Shown piece after piece: positions 1 through 8,954 of a stretch of 64,000 nt of DNA (position 1 is its first letter; every line of letters starts with the position of its first letter). The position numbers and the translations under genes were made by a program. Below the pieces are notes generated by a model. That model was not told where the DNA came from. It was given only the letters and a program-made list of their open reading frames with translations, and did no database searches. The stretch spans positions 1 to 64,000 of the forward strand of contig NZ_MPKW01000027.1 in assembly GCF_009729415.1 (NCBI RefSeq). Direction: 5' to 3'. The stretch comes from Mycolicibacterium sp. CBMA 234 (lineage in GTDB: Bacteria > Actinomycetota > Actinomycetes > Mycobacteriales > Mycobacteriaceae).

Positions 1-104
1 CGCCGCTTCGCTGCACGGGCCCGGCGGGGTGCCGCAGCACCCCGTGGTCAGCGGCGGATTTGGAGTCGGGGGTGGGGGTGGTGATACTCTCTCCCAGTTG
101 TTTG

Positions 105-187
105 GGGCGAGTGGCGGAATGGCAGACGCGCTGGCTTCAGGTGCCAGTGTCCTTCGGGACGTGGGGGTTCAAGTCCCCCTTCGCCCA
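105..187 (+). tRNA. tRNA-Leu (anticodon CAG)
   Basis: An 83-base cloverleaf can be folded by eye. The acceptor strand GGGCGAG pairs with TTCGCCC, followed by discriminator A. The anticodon loop CTTCAGG gives anticodon CAG, which reads CUG leucine codons. There is a long variable arm (GTCCTTCGGGAC), as expected for a class II tRNA such as Leu or Ser, and a T-arm GGGGGTTCAAGTCCCCC. The 3' CCA is not encoded. A strong hairpin terminator follows 6 bases downstream. Confidence 0.95.
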
Positions 188-193
188 CTCAAC

Positions 194-228
194 AAAAGCC
201 GCGAATCCGGATCGGATTCGCGGCTTTT
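194..228 (+). terminator. Rho-independent terminator of the tRNA gene
   Basis: A perfect 16-bp inverted repeat (194-209 and 213-228) closes on a 3-base loop. It starts with AAAA and ends with TTTT, giving a GC-rich stem with a short U tract. It sits just past the tRNA end and could stop transcription in both directions. Confidence 0.9.
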
Positions 229-366
229 GCTTTGTCCGAGCGTGTCGAGCGCGGGTGTGAGGGCTGTGCACGCAAAACAGCCCGAATCCGTGCACAGCAC
301 TCACACGCGTGGATTACCCGCGGCGACACTGATGCGCCCGTGGGCGGCACTGTGCGCAAGCCTCAT

Positions 367-966
367 TCACGAGATGGATTGGACACGGGCGGCCAGGGTG
401 GCTGTCCATTCCTTGAGGTACTCGTCGTCCGATGTAGTCGCCGATGGACGATGGAAGAGGTTGGCGGCGAACCGTTGTCCTAGCAGGCCGTTGACGGCGA
501 GCGACGCGAGAACTCTCGTCTGCCCGACAGAGGCGTGCGGCGCCCAGGCGCTGATCCACCCGTTCAGTTCGTCGCACAACCCGTCGACCAGCGCTGCGTA
601 CGCGGTATCGAGGTGTTCGGACAGTCCCGCCGGGGTGCGAGCGGCAATCTGCAGCAGTTCGCCCTCCTGGTCGATCACCGTCAGCACGTAACGACCCAAC
701 GCAGTCAGCTCACTGTGCAGGTCGCCGAGACCAGCGAAGATGGTGCTGATGGCCTGCATTGCCGCGCGGCGATCCAGCTGCCGGTCGATACCGGCGGCGA
801 GCAAGGCATCTTTCGATTTGAAGTGCCGATACAGCGCTCCCGATCCGCCCGACAAGCCTGCGGCCGCTTCGATCTGCGAGACGCTGGTGGCCTCAAATCC
901 CTTGCTGCTGAACAGCTTCATCGCCTCGGTGACCAGCCGTTCACGGGTTGATGCGGCCGCCATCAT
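367..966 (-). CDS. TetR/AcrR family transcriptional regulator
   Basis: A 199-residue protein with an N-terminal TetR helix-turn-helix: an ERLVTEAMKLFSSKGFEATS helix, then VSQIEAAAGLSGGSGALYRHF and KSKDALLAAGI. The C-terminal part is the variable ligand-binding and dimer domain. I start it at the first ATG of the pair (966) rather than the in-frame ATG at 987. The farther start would place a perfect palindrome inside the coding region, and the nearer one leaves it free as an operator. It is divergent from the ABC1-kinase/P450 operon, so it probably represses that operon and itself. The inducer is unknown. Confidence 0.88.
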   Translation of the reverse strand: MMAAASTRERLVTEAMKLFSSKGFEATSVSQIEAAAGLSGGSGALYRHFKSKDALLAAGIDRQLDRRAAMQAISTIFAGLGDLHSELTALGRYVLTVIDQEGELLQIAARTPAGLSEHLDTAYAALVDGLCDELNGWISAWAPHASVGQTRVLASLAVNGLLGQRFAANLFHRPSATTSDDEYLKEWTATLAARVQSIS

Positions 967-977
967 TGACCTCCTGC

Positions 978-989
978 AAGTGATCACTT
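978..989. promoter_or_regulatory. Candidate TetR operator (perfect palindrome)
   Basis: AAGTGATCACTT is a perfect 12-bp palindrome in the 76-bp gap between the divergent TetR gene and the ABC1-kinase operon. Its place, symmetry and length fit an operator for the neighbouring TetR protein. Binding is inferred, not shown. Confidence 0.55.
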
Positions 990-1042
990 ACTGTGCGTAT
1001 GAATGCACTTTACTACGGTTCCGACCCGGTAGGAGCGATTCG

Positions 1043-2485
1043 ATGCCAGACCACCACACACCCGTGCCCCAGGGCCGGCTGCGGCGAACGATGCCGCTAG
1101 CGGGGTTCATGGCCAGGACCGCCGGAGGCCGCTTGGTCGCTGAACTACGCGAACGCGCCGGCGACGACAGCGCCGTCGAGCGGTTCCATGAACGCTCCGC
1201 CGACCGCTACACCGAACTCCTCGGCCACTCCAAGGGCGCGTTGATGAAACTCGGGCAGCTGCTATCAATGGTCGATACCGGGGGGTTGGGCACTGGCGGC
1301 TTCGCGCCCTACCAACAGGCCCTGGTGAGGCTTCAGGCCGCGGCCCCGCCGATGGCGGCTGAGCTGGTGCACCAGATCCTCGCCGCCGAACTCGGCGACG
1401 CCCGAGCGCAATTCGCCGAGTTCGACGACGAACCGGTCGCCGCCGCGTCAATCGGCCAAGTACACCGCGCGACATTGACCGACGGGGCACAGGTCGCGGT
1501 GAAAATCCAGTATCCCGGTGTGGCAGAAGCGATCCGAGCGGATCTAGCCAACACCGAACTGGTAGCCACCTTCATGCGGTTCGCGTCGTCAGCGTCGGGC
1601 ATGGTGTTCGATCCGCGTCCGGTGGCACGTGAAATGTCCGAGCGGATCACGGAAGAGGTCGATTACCAGCGCGAGGCGGCAATGATCCGCCTATTCGGCG
1701 ACCTGTATCGGGACCATCCGTTCATCCGGATCCCCGACGTGGTGCCGCAGATGTCGAGCGGCCGCGTGTTGACGATGACCTACCTGGGCGGGATGAACTG
1801 GGCCGAAGCTCAATTGGCTGACCAGGATCTGAAGAACACTTGGGCAGAGGTGATCACGCGGTTCACCGATGCCAACTACCGACATGCAAATCTCATGCAC
1901 AACGACCCGCATCCCGGCAATTACAAGTTCAACAATGACGGAACCGTCGGTGTCGTCGACTTCGGTTGCGTCAAGATCCTTCCCGAACCGATGCGCCAGG
2001 CCGCGGTTGCTTTGATGCGCGCGGCCATCGACGGCAACGCGAAGGACATACGCGACTGCATGGTGCGCGCCGGCTTCCTCCCTGCAGGCTCCTCGATGTC
2101 GACCGAGGAAGCGCAGCTGTATTGGTCCCAGGTGTTCTATGAGGTCGCTGCTGCGCCGCAGCCGGTGACATACGTCGCCGATAGTTCGGCACGGACCGCA
2201 CGCTGGGTATTCGGGCTCTTCGATTCGTCGAATCCGCTGATCCGGATGAGCGCTCCCAGCGACCTTGCCTTCGCGCCGCGAGTCCACACCGCCTTGAGCA
2301 ACGTATGCGCAGGGCTGACGGCCACTCTGCCGGCACGGGCGATCACCGATGACATGGACGGAATCGCTGAGCCGACAACTGAACTCGGCGTGCTGCATCA
2401 TGCGTGGGTCCGCGAACGGGGATTGCCCGGCGCATTTGATGACCACGCCGCGACGTCACACCCGAGCACCGTGGAGGCACGATGA
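1043..2485 (+). CDS. ABC1/UbiB/AarF-family atypical kinase, first tandem copy
   Basis: A 480-residue protein of the ABC1 (UbiB/AarF) atypical kinase-like family. Visible family marks are the KxGQ motif (KLGQ, about 69-72), the alanine-rich loop AAASIGQVHRA that replaces the usual glycine loop, VAVKIQYPGV with the presumed nucleotide-binding lysine, EEVDYQREA, NDPHPGN and a DFG (306-308). The ATG at 1043 has an AGGAG 7 bases upstream; the open frame continues further upstream but lacks family similarity there. The next gene starts inside its stop codon (ATGA). In bacteria with ubiquinone the family supports quinone synthesis. Mycobacteria use menaquinone, so the role here is open; pairing with a P450 suggests lipid or isoprenoid handling (inference). 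Confidence 0.9.
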   Translation: MPDHHTPVPQGRLRRTMPLAGFMARTAGGRLVAELRERAGDDSAVERFHERSADRYTELLGHSKGALMKLGQLLSMVDTGGLGTGGFAPYQQALVRLQAAAPPMAAELVHQILAAELGDARAQFAEFDDEPVAAASIGQVHRATLTDGAQVAVKIQYPGVAEAIRADLANTELVATFMRFASSASGMVFDPRPVAREMSERITEEVDYQREAAMIRLFGDLYRDHPFIRIPDVVPQMSSGRVLTMTYLGGMNWAEAQLADQDLKNTWAEVITRFTDANYRHANLMHNDPHPGNYKFNNDGTVGVVDFGCVKILPEPMRQAAVALMRAAIDGNAKDIRDCMVRAGFLPAGSSMSTEEAQLYWSQVFYEVAAAPQPVTYVADSSARTARWVFGLFDSSNPLIRMSAPSDLAFAPRVHTALSNVCAGLTATLPARAITDDMDGIAEPTTELGVLHHAWVRERGLPGAFDDHAATSHPSTVEAR

Positions 2486-3888
2486 CACCTACGGATAAGC
2501 CCGTACCGAATGGGCGGCTTCGCCGCACCATGCCCCTGGCCGGGTTCACCGCGCGCGCCGCGGGGGGTCGGCTGGTCGCGGGACTGCGGGCGCGCGCTGG
2601 CGACGAGAACGCCGTGGAGCGGTTCCATGAACGCACCGCTGACCGGTACACCGAGCTGCTCGGCGCGTCGAAAGGCGCGCTGATGAAAGCCGGCCAGATT
2701 CTGTCCATGATCGACGCCGACGCCATCGGCAATGCCAACTTCGCCCCGTATCAGAAGGCACTGTCCCGGCTGCGGGCCGACGCTCCCCCTATGCCCGCCG
2801 ACCTTGTGCACGCGGTCCTCCGCGATGAACTCGGCTCGCGTGCTGACTTTTTCGCCGAATTCGATGGCGCACCGATCGCGGCGGCGTCGATTGGCCAGGT
2901 CCACAAGGCCGTGCTGCACGACGGACGAACAGTGGCCGTGAAAATCCAGTATCCCGGTGTGGCGCAGGCTATCCGCGACGATCTGGCCAATACAGAGCTG
3001 TTGACTACGTTCATGCGCTTGGGCGCCGCCGCAACCGGCATGACCATCGATATCCGCAGTATGGCTGCCGAGATCACCGCACGAGTGACCGAGGAAGTCG
3101 ACTACCGACACGAAGCCGCGATGATCACCGCATTCGCGGACCTGCACCACGGCCATCCTTTCATCCGCATCCCCGAAGTTGTCCCGGAGGCATCGGCCGA
3201 CCGGGTACTGACGATGACCTACCTCGATGGAATGGACTGGACCGAAGCACTGCATGCCGACCAGGACTTGAGGAACACCTGGGCCGAGGTGGTTTTCCGG
3301 TTCATCAACAGCGGATCCCGCCACGGCAATCTCGCCCAGGTCGACCCGCACCCCGGAAACTTCCGATTCAACCCCGACGGCACCGTCGGTTGCCTAGATT
3401 TCGGCTGCGTGCAGACCCTCGCCGAACGCCCGCGTTGGCTGTTCATCGCGATGATGCACGCAGGTATCGAGGGACGCTACGAAGATTGCCGGGCACTCAT
3501 GCTTGAGATGGGCCTGATATCGGCTGACGTGAGCCCTGCGGACCAGCGGCGCATGGTCGCGGATATGACCCATGCGACTTCCCAACCACAACCGGTCATC
3601 TACACAGCGGAGCAGATGACGCGAAGCCTGCACGCATTGTTCGGCGGCAAGCAGAACAGCCTGCCGGCGGGACAGATGGCAGTAACCCGCGAATTCGTGT
3701 TCCTGCCCCGCATGCAGATCGCCTTCGACCACCTCGCCGCCGGCCTGCGAGCAACAGTGCCGGTGCGGGCCATTCTCGAAGATCTCGCGGGTGTCGCCGA
3801 GCCCACCACTGAACTGGGCAAGCTGCATCACGCCTGGGTACGCGAACGCGGACTGCCTTGCGGATTGGACCACCATGACCACCCCTAA
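2482..3888 (+). CDS. ABC1/UbiB/AarF-family atypical kinase, second tandem copy
   Basis: A 468-residue paralogue of the gene just upstream. It shares long stretches including RLRRTMPLAGF near the N terminus, ERTADRYTELLG, VAVKIQYPGVAQAIRDDLAN and the C-terminal TTELGKLHHAWVRERGLP. Family motifs are present: KAGQ, AAASIGQVHKA, EEVDYRHEA, VDPHPGN and LDFGCVQ. It overlaps the upstream stop by 4 bases, and the P450 start lies inside its 3' end, so the three genes are almost certainly co-translated. The pair arose by tandem duplication and both copies look intact, so they may act as a heteromer or on different substrates (inference). Confidence 0.9.
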   Translation: MTPTDKPVPNGRLRRTMPLAGFTARAAGGRLVAGLRARAGDENAVERFHERTADRYTELLGASKGALMKAGQILSMIDADAIGNANFAPYQKALSRLRADAPPMPADLVHAVLRDELGSRADFFAEFDGAPIAAASIGQVHKAVLHDGRTVAVKIQYPGVAQAIRDDLANTELLTTFMRLGAAATGMTIDIRSMAAEITARVTEEVDYRHEAAMITAFADLHHGHPFIRIPEVVPEASADRVLTMTYLDGMDWTEALHADQDLRNTWAEVVFRFINSGSRHGNLAQVDPHPGNFRFNPDGTVGCLDFGCVQTLAERPRWLFIAMMHAGIEGRYEDCRALMLEMGLISADVSPADQRRMVADMTHATSQPQPVIYTAEQMTRSLHALFGGKQNSLPAGQMAVTREFVFLPRMQIAFDHLAAGLRATVPVRAILEDLAGVAEPTTELGKLHHAWVRERGLPCGLDHHDHP

Positions 3889-5056
3889 TCTCATGACGCC
3901 CCAACTACCCTGGGATGCCGCGGATCCCTACCCGTTCTACGAAGCACGGCGCCGCGACGGCGATGTCGTCTGGGATGACACCGCCCAAGCTTGGTTGATC
4001 CTCGGCTACCACGCCGCCCGCGAGGTCCTTTCCGGACTGCACTGGACAAGCGACCCCCGCGCCAACACGGCAGCCGTCGGCGCCACCGAATTCTTCAACT
4101 CGGCATTTGTCGAAGCCAGCATGCTGTTCACCGACGGCCCCACCCATGACCGACTGCGCGGCGCAGTGCGGGACGTCTTCGGCCGCTCATTCATCAACCA
4201 ACTCAGCGACGGAATCGAATCGATCTGCCACGACACCGTTTCCGCGATCGCCGCCGACCAATCCGTCGATGCCATGTCGCAGATCGCGCTCCCCCTACCC
4301 ATCGCCGTCATCGGCGCATGGCTGGGGCTGGACGCCGACCAATGCGCAGCACTGCGCGAGTACTCGCCCACCATCATCCGAATTCTCGGCGGATTCGCCG
4401 ACCTAGAAGAACTCGAACACGGAATCGGCGCAGCCGCGGCACTGCTCACACAGATGCTGCCCGCGGCTGCCGACCGGCGCGCCCATCCGCGCGACGATCT
4501 GCTCAGTTTCATCGCTGCCGATCCCAGCCTCACCCTCGATGAAGTCGTTATCAACGCAATCCTCATCGCGGTCGCCGGACACGAAACGACCGCAAACCTG
4601 CTGGGCGCCAGCCTTATTCGCTTACTCACTCCCAGTAGCGACGGAACCTGCCTGGCAGACGGGATCAACCCAGCCGATCCCGTCGTGCTCACTGAACTGT
4701 TGCGCCTCGACAGCCCTGTCCAAGCTGCAGGACGCACCGCCACCGCCGACCAAACGATCGCAGGTATCGACATCCGTTGCGGCGAAACCGTTCTCGCCTG
4801 CGTGGCTGCCGCTAACCGCGATCCTGCGGTGTACGCGGAGTCGGATCAATTCCGTCCCGGCCGCCCTGGACCCGCGCCGCTGACCTTTGGGCACGGCGTC
4901 CACTTCTGCCTCGGCGCCCCGCTGGCCAGGCTCGAAACCACCGCGGCCCTGCGGCATATCCTGCGCCGCCGACCGGTACTCGTCGGCACCCCGATCTGGC
5001 GTGAGACCCCGGCCATCCGGGGACCACTGACCGTCCCGATCACGTTCGGTACATAG
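3875..5056 (+). CDS. Cytochrome P450
   Basis: A 393-residue soluble P450. Seen: the I-helix oxygen-binding motif AGHETT (about 235-240), the K-helix ExxR (ELLR, 274-277) and the haem loop FGHGVHFCLG with the thiolate cysteine at about 345. The chosen ATG gives a normal bacterial P450 N terminus and overlaps the upstream kinase gene by 14 bases. It should insert oxygen into a hydrophobic substrate using a ferredoxin partner; no ferredoxin gene is adjacent. The substrate cannot be read from sequence. Control is probably by the divergent TetR at 367-966. Confidence 0.95.
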   Translation: MTTPNLMTPQLPWDAADPYPFYEARRRDGDVVWDDTAQAWLILGYHAAREVLSGLHWTSDPRANTAAVGATEFFNSAFVEASMLFTDGPTHDRLRGAVRDVFGRSFINQLSDGIESICHDTVSAIAADQSVDAMSQIALPLPIAVIGAWLGLDADQCAALREYSPTIIRILGGFADLEELEHGIGAAAALLTQMLPAAADRRAHPRDDLLSFIAADPSLTLDEVVINAILIAVAGHETTANLLGASLIRLLTPSSDGTCLADGINPADPVVLTELLRLDSPVQAAGRTATADQTIAGIDIRCGETVLACVAAANRDPAVYAESDQFRPGRPGPAPLTFGHGVHFCLGAPLARLETTAALRHILRRRPVLVGTPIWRETPAIRGPLTVPITFGT

Positions 5057-5452
5057 AACGTCGTATCGCCGGCACGATTGCCGACACCTACACTGCTGCA
5101 ATGCCGGTCGGCCCCCGTCCGTCGACGCTTGGCTTGCTTGTTACTTCTTGTCTTGAGGCAATCGACATCCGGTGTAGCCGGAAAGAACCAGGTTGCCTGC
5201 GTACGAGATCTTGATGAACAGACGGTGAATCAGGACTCGTGGGTCCAGCCTGACCCAACACCTGATCCCTAGCGAGGGGTCGCGCTGCACTCCCTGACGT
5301 CGTCGGCGTCGGAGCGTCTCCGTGCGACCACGGGCCTGCATTACCCTTATTAAAATCACAAAATAGTCTTATTTTTCTTAAAAACGATGTAGGGTCAGTG
5401 AGGACACGAAGCGTCGGCCGGGGAGATGCGCACGCAGCGGAGGGGAAGCCCG
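5057..5452. other. 396-bp intergenic stretch with an AT-rich island
   Basis: No convincing gene is seen. A short 64-codon open frame at 5078-5272 has no ribosome site and no recognisable features. The last third (about 5347-5386) is strikingly AT-rich for this genome and probably holds the promoter of the FAD oxidoreductase gene that follows. Confidence 0.5.
5361..5376. promoter_or_regulatory. AT-rich inverted repeat upstream of the FAD oxidoreductase
   Basis: AAAATA-GTCT-TATTTT is a perfect 6-bp inverted repeat with a 4-base spacer, flanked by two TTAAAA direct repeats (5351-5356 and 5379-5384). It lies about 80 bases before the start codon inside an AT-rich island. This fits a promoter/operator or a site for an AT-binding nucleoid protein such as Lsr2 or EspR (inference). 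Confidence 0.4.
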
Positions 5453-6886
5453 ATGGTCATAATAGGTTCGCACGCAGTGGTTTTGGGGGCCGGCGTTGCT
5501 GGGCTGCTGGCGGCGAGGGTGCTGTCAGAGTTCTACGCAACGGTCACGGTGGTGGAGCGTGATGCGCTGCCCCTCAGTGCCGAGCAACGCAAAGGCGCGC
5601 CTCAGGGGCGCCATCTGCACAACTTCCTCAGCAGCGGTACGCAGGTGCTCGGTGAGCTGTTCCCAGGCATTCTGGACGAGTTGGCCAGTGCCGGTGCGGT
5701 TGTCGATGACAGTGACGATTTGTCACGGGTTTATGCACGTTTCGGGAGCCGCGAGGTCAAGCCAGCCGGGCGGTTGCGTGATCCGGCACCATTGGCCGCC
5801 TACCAAGCCAGCCGGCCCTTCATGGAATTTCACATTCGCCGACGCGTGGCCGCGCTGGAGAATGTCACGCTCCTCGACAACCACGACGTGGCCGGACCAG
5901 TGATTGACGGCGGAACCATTACCGGTGTGCAAATCATTAACTGCGCCACCGGGATTGCTACATCTCTCGATGCACGACTCGTCGTCGACGCCACGGGTCG
6001 TGCTTCGCGTACACAACACTTCCTGGAGGACCACGGCTTTGGGGCCACCGAGGAGAACCGAGTGCCGCCAACCGGGGGCTATTCCAGTCAGCTGCTGCGC
6101 ATCGCACCGGGACGCATCACCGAACGGATGGCGTTCGTCAACCAAGGCAACATCGCCCCCGGGGCATTGCTGGTGGCCTACGAACATGACACCTGGATGT
6201 TGGCGGTTGTACGTCCGATCGAATCCGGTGCTCCTCCAGGCGATTTCGATGAAATGATGGAGGTGTGCGGGCGACTGCTTCCTGCGACAATCATGGCCGG
6301 ACTTCGCGATGCCGATCCAGTTGGGCCGATCTCGATCTCGCGTAGCACTGACGCTGCATGGCGACGATACGACCGCAATCTGGACCAGCCGACGGGGCTA
6401 ATCGTCATCGGCGACGCCTTGTGTTACCTCAATCCACTACACGGCCAAGGCATGACGATGGCCGCCTTGCAGGCCGTTGCGTTGCGCGACTGCCTACAAG
6501 CCGGCGAGGCCACCCTGCCGAGGCGGTTCTACCGCGCTGCAGCCAAGTGCATCGGGCCCGTGTGGGCGATGAATCGCGCGAATGATCAACCGCCTTCCCT
6601 TGACGCATCGCGGACCGTGCGCCACCGAGCCCGCGTCTGGACGCAACACGCCGTCGTGAATGCCGCCGCCGCTGACATCGGCGTGTACGAACGGGTCCTT
6701 CGGGTCCGAAACCTCATCGACCCACCAGAGCGTCTCCAGGACCCGAGGCTGTTCGCGCGAATCGTGCTTGCCAACCTTCGGCATCCGCGCCTCAAGCCAC
6801 AGTCTGCGACCAACCTTTCGCACTCGAGGCCGCTCTCGGGTGCGGCGCTGCGGTACCCCGACGGCCGAGCGGACCATTTCACCTGA
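5453..6886 (+). CDS. FAD-dependent oxidoreductase/monooxygenase
   Basis: A 477-residue flavoprotein. The N terminus has the Rossmann dinucleotide motif VVLGAGVAGLLAARVL followed by a strand ending VVERD, which binds the FAD ribose. The second FAD motif GDALCYLNPLHGQGMTMA is near residue 320-340. This layout is typical of the p-hydroxybenzoate hydroxylase/squalene epoxidase/geranylgeranyl reductase superfamily. I chose the ATG at 5453 because AGGGGAAG lies at proper spacing. The upstream ATG at 5426 has its purine tract touching the codon. Substrate unknown. It is transcribed from its own AT-rich upstream region and precedes an SDR gene by 58 bases. Confidence 0.88.
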   Translation: MVIIGSHAVVLGAGVAGLLAARVLSEFYATVTVVERDALPLSAEQRKGAPQGRHLHNFLSSGTQVLGELFPGILDELASAGAVVDDSDDLSRVYARFGSREVKPAGRLRDPAPLAAYQASRPFMEFHIRRRVAALENVTLLDNHDVAGPVIDGGTITGVQIINCATGIATSLDARLVVDATGRASRTQHFLEDHGFGATEENRVPPTGGYSSQLLRIAPGRITERMAFVNQGNIAPGALLVAYEHDTWMLAVVRPIESGAPPGDFDEMMEVCGRLLPATIMAGLRDADPVGPISISRSTDAAWRRYDRNLDQPTGLIVIGDALCYLNPLHGQGMTMAALQAVALRDCLQAGEATLPRRFYRAAAKCIGPVWAMNRANDQPPSLDASRTVRHRARVWTQHAVVNAAAADIGVYERVLRVRNLIDPPERLQDPRLFARIVLANLRHPRLKPQSATNLSHSRPLSGAALRYPDGRADHFT

Positions 6887-6916
6887 AGTGACCGCATGGT
6901 AATATTGGTGGCGTCC

Positions 6917-6930
6917 CGGTGTTCACACCG
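6917..6930. promoter_or_regulatory. Short palindrome before the SDR gene
   Basis: CGGTGT-TC-ACACCG is a perfect inverted repeat just before the GGGAGGAAG ribosome site of the SDR gene. It could be an operator or a small 5' hairpin. Function unproven. Confidence 0.35.
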
Positions 6931-6944
6931 TTTGGGAGGAAGCC

Positions 6945-7778
6945 ATGTCTATTCGCAACGCTATTCTGGATGTCGTTCAGCGCCGCACACTGCTGCCGGA
7001 GCGACTCGATGCTGCGTTGACCGGACCGGGCCGTGATGTCAGCGACCTGACCATCATGGTGACGGGCGCCTCGGCCGGCATAGGGCGACAGGCGGTTTCG
7101 CAGCTGAGTGCCCGCGGAGCGACTGTCATCGCCGTCGCCCGTCGCGAGGACGAACTACGGGCCCTGGCCGATGAGACCGGATGCTATTGGCGTACTTGCG
7201 ATCTCAGCGACCAGGAGGCCACCGCCCGGCTGCTCACGGATCTCGCCGACGAACGCGTCGACGTGTTGGTCAACAACGCGGGCCATTCGATCCGCCGCAG
7301 CATCGTCGATGCCACCGACCGACTGCACGACTACCAGCGCACGATGTCCTTGAATTATCTGGCGGCCGTCCAGCTGAGCCTGGGTCTGCTGCCGGGCATG
7401 ATCGAGCGGGGTCGCGGCCAGGTCATCAACGTATGCACCTGGGGATTGCACGCCAACACTTTTCCGCGGTTCTCGGCGTACGCGGCGTCGAAAAGCGCGC
7501 TGGCGATCTTCGGTCGGAGCCTCAACGCGGAACGCCCGCATCCCGGCGTCTGTGCGACCAATGTGTACTTCCCGCTGGTGCGTACCGAAATGATCGCTCC
7601 CACAACCGAATACGCTGGTGCCGCAGCGCTGTCGCCAGAAGAGGCGGGACGTTGGATCGTGCGGGCGGTTACCCACCAGCCGGTCGAAGTGAGCCCCGCG
7701 GTGCTGCGGGCCGTGCTGCCGACCATCGACCTGTTCTCCCCCGCCACCGCGGACCGCACGATCGCGGCCATCACGTAA
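6945..7778 (+). CDS. Short-chain dehydrogenase/reductase
   Basis: A 277-residue SDR. The cofactor motif TGASAGIG is at 40-47, NNAG follows at about 110-113, and the catalytic YxxxK is YAASK (Tyr179, Lys183). The residue usually occupied by the catalytic serine, 13 before the tyrosine, reads as Trp166 with Thr165 next to it. The enzyme may therefore be slower or use the threonine. ARRE after strand 2 suggests NADP(H) preference. A good ribosome site (GGAGGAAG) precedes the ATG. It is followed after 38 bases by an unknown gene that probably belongs to the same transcript. Confidence 0.9.
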   Translation: MSIRNAILDVVQRRTLLPERLDAALTGPGRDVSDLTIMVTGASAGIGRQAVSQLSARGATVIAVARREDELRALADETGCYWRTCDLSDQEATARLLTDLADERVDVLVNNAGHSIRRSIVDATDRLHDYQRTMSLNYLAAVQLSLGLLPGMIERGRGQVINVCTWGLHANTFPRFSAYAASKSALAIFGRSLNAERPHPGVCATNVYFPLVRTEMIAPTTEYAGAAALSPEEAGRWIVRAVTHQPVEVSPAVLRAVLPTIDLFSPATADRTIAAIT

Positions 7779-7816
7779 CCGCAGGCCGCCGCCATCCCGA
7801 CTCCGACAAGGATCCG

Positions 7817-8872
7817 ATGAAGAAGCACGTGATTTCTCGTGCGCTGTCGCGCGCCGTCATAGACGGCATGCTGCCGCTGGTCGACAGCCGTTTGACGGCA
7901 TCGCGCCAGCCGTTCGACGCCCCGCAGATCATCCAGCCTCACGACACGTCACGGGCCTGGGGCGTCGCGCATTTCGGGGTATTCGTACCTGATCTGCCCG
8001 AGCCGTACCGCTACCTCAACACCATGACGCTGCTGGGTGCGTCGGGCACCGAACTGTTCGACCTCGACCACCTGGCAGCCACCGACGCGCGGGATACCTC
8101 CACCGTCTTTTCGTCGACGGCTCACGCGGACCAGCGCTTCTACCGCGCTTACGACATGCACACCGACTGCTCGTTCACCAGCGACGCCCGTCGGCTGCGG
8201 TGGGCTGAGGACTTGGCCATCAACGTAGCGTTGCCGCACGTCGTCGTCCGCGGCCGGTACCCGCAGTTCGACGTCGACCTGAAACTCGAAGTCACGGACC
8301 AGGTTTCGTACTTCGTCAAAACACCGATCTACGACCACCTGAGCCTGCTCGCGCCCTACAGCGGCACCGTGGACGACGTCGAGGTCAGCGGCCTCGGGAC
8401 CTTCGAATACGCGAGAATCCGTACGCACCAAGCGCTTACGCGGCGGCCGATGCCAGCCCAACTCAAGCTGCCGCTGGACTTCTTCACCTACCAGATCATC
8501 AATCTGGATGAGCGCACGCAGGTGTTGTTGACCGACGTTCGGGCACGCGGCCGCACGGCGTGCCGGCTTGCCCACGTGCGGGTACTGGGTCGGGAGACCG
8601 AGGTGTACGACGACGTCCACTTCGCGGTCACCGAATACGGCGAGCCGCTGGTCGACGACCGCGGTAACCCGATGCGCCGCCCCCGCAAGATCAAGTGGTC
8701 GGTTCGCGACGGTGGGCGTGAAGTCCTGACCCTGATCGGCGCCCTCGACGCGCCATGGCGGCTGGGCCACGGCCCGGGCTATGCCACCGCGTATTCATAT
8801 ACCGGCACGTGGCGATCCGAACCGGTCAGCGGTAGCGCCTACCTGGAGTGGGTCGACGTCCAGCCACGCTGA
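7817..8872 (+). CDS. Conserved protein of unknown function
   Basis: A 351-residue protein that I do not recognise with confidence. No signal peptide or membrane helix is evident. It is rich in beta-strand-like stretches, with repeated aromatic and acidic residues and the C-terminal motif SGSAYLEWVD. That pattern recalls lipocalin-like AttH/CrtC hydratase folds, but this is only an impression. The start ATG at 7817 has AAGG upstream; the frame is open much further upstream but overlaps the SDR gene there. The position directly after the SDR suggests a shared pathway acting on a hydrophobic substrate. Confidence 0.7.
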   Translation: MKKHVISRALSRAVIDGMLPLVDSRLTASRQPFDAPQIIQPHDTSRAWGVAHFGVFVPDLPEPYRYLNTMTLLGASGTELFDLDHLAATDARDTSTVFSSTAHADQRFYRAYDMHTDCSFTSDARRLRWAEDLAINVALPHVVVRGRYPQFDVDLKLEVTDQVSYFVKTPIYDHLSLLAPYSGTVDDVEVSGLGTFEYARIRTHQALTRRPMPAQLKLPLDFFTYQIINLDERTQVLLTDVRARGRTACRLAHVRVLGRETEVYDDVHFAVTEYGEPLVDDRGNPMRRPRKIKWSVRDGGREVLTLIGALDAPWRLGHGPGYATAYSYTGTWRSEPVSGSAYLEWVDVQPR

Positions 8873-8954
8873 ATTGACGGACTGCGTAGTCATCTGTCCC
8901 AGGGATCGGTCAACAGCCGACCGAAGGTGCTGGTTGCCTGATTAGGCTGGTCCG

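Noticed and set aside
1..5056. tRNA-Leu as attachment site of an integrated island
   Set aside because: No integrase, no repeated tRNA 3' end found downstream, and composition of the following genes is ordinary apart from one AT-rich island.
5078..5272. A 64-codon open frame after the P450 gene
   Set aside because: No ribosome site, leucine/arginine-rich start and no similarity seen; likely chance.
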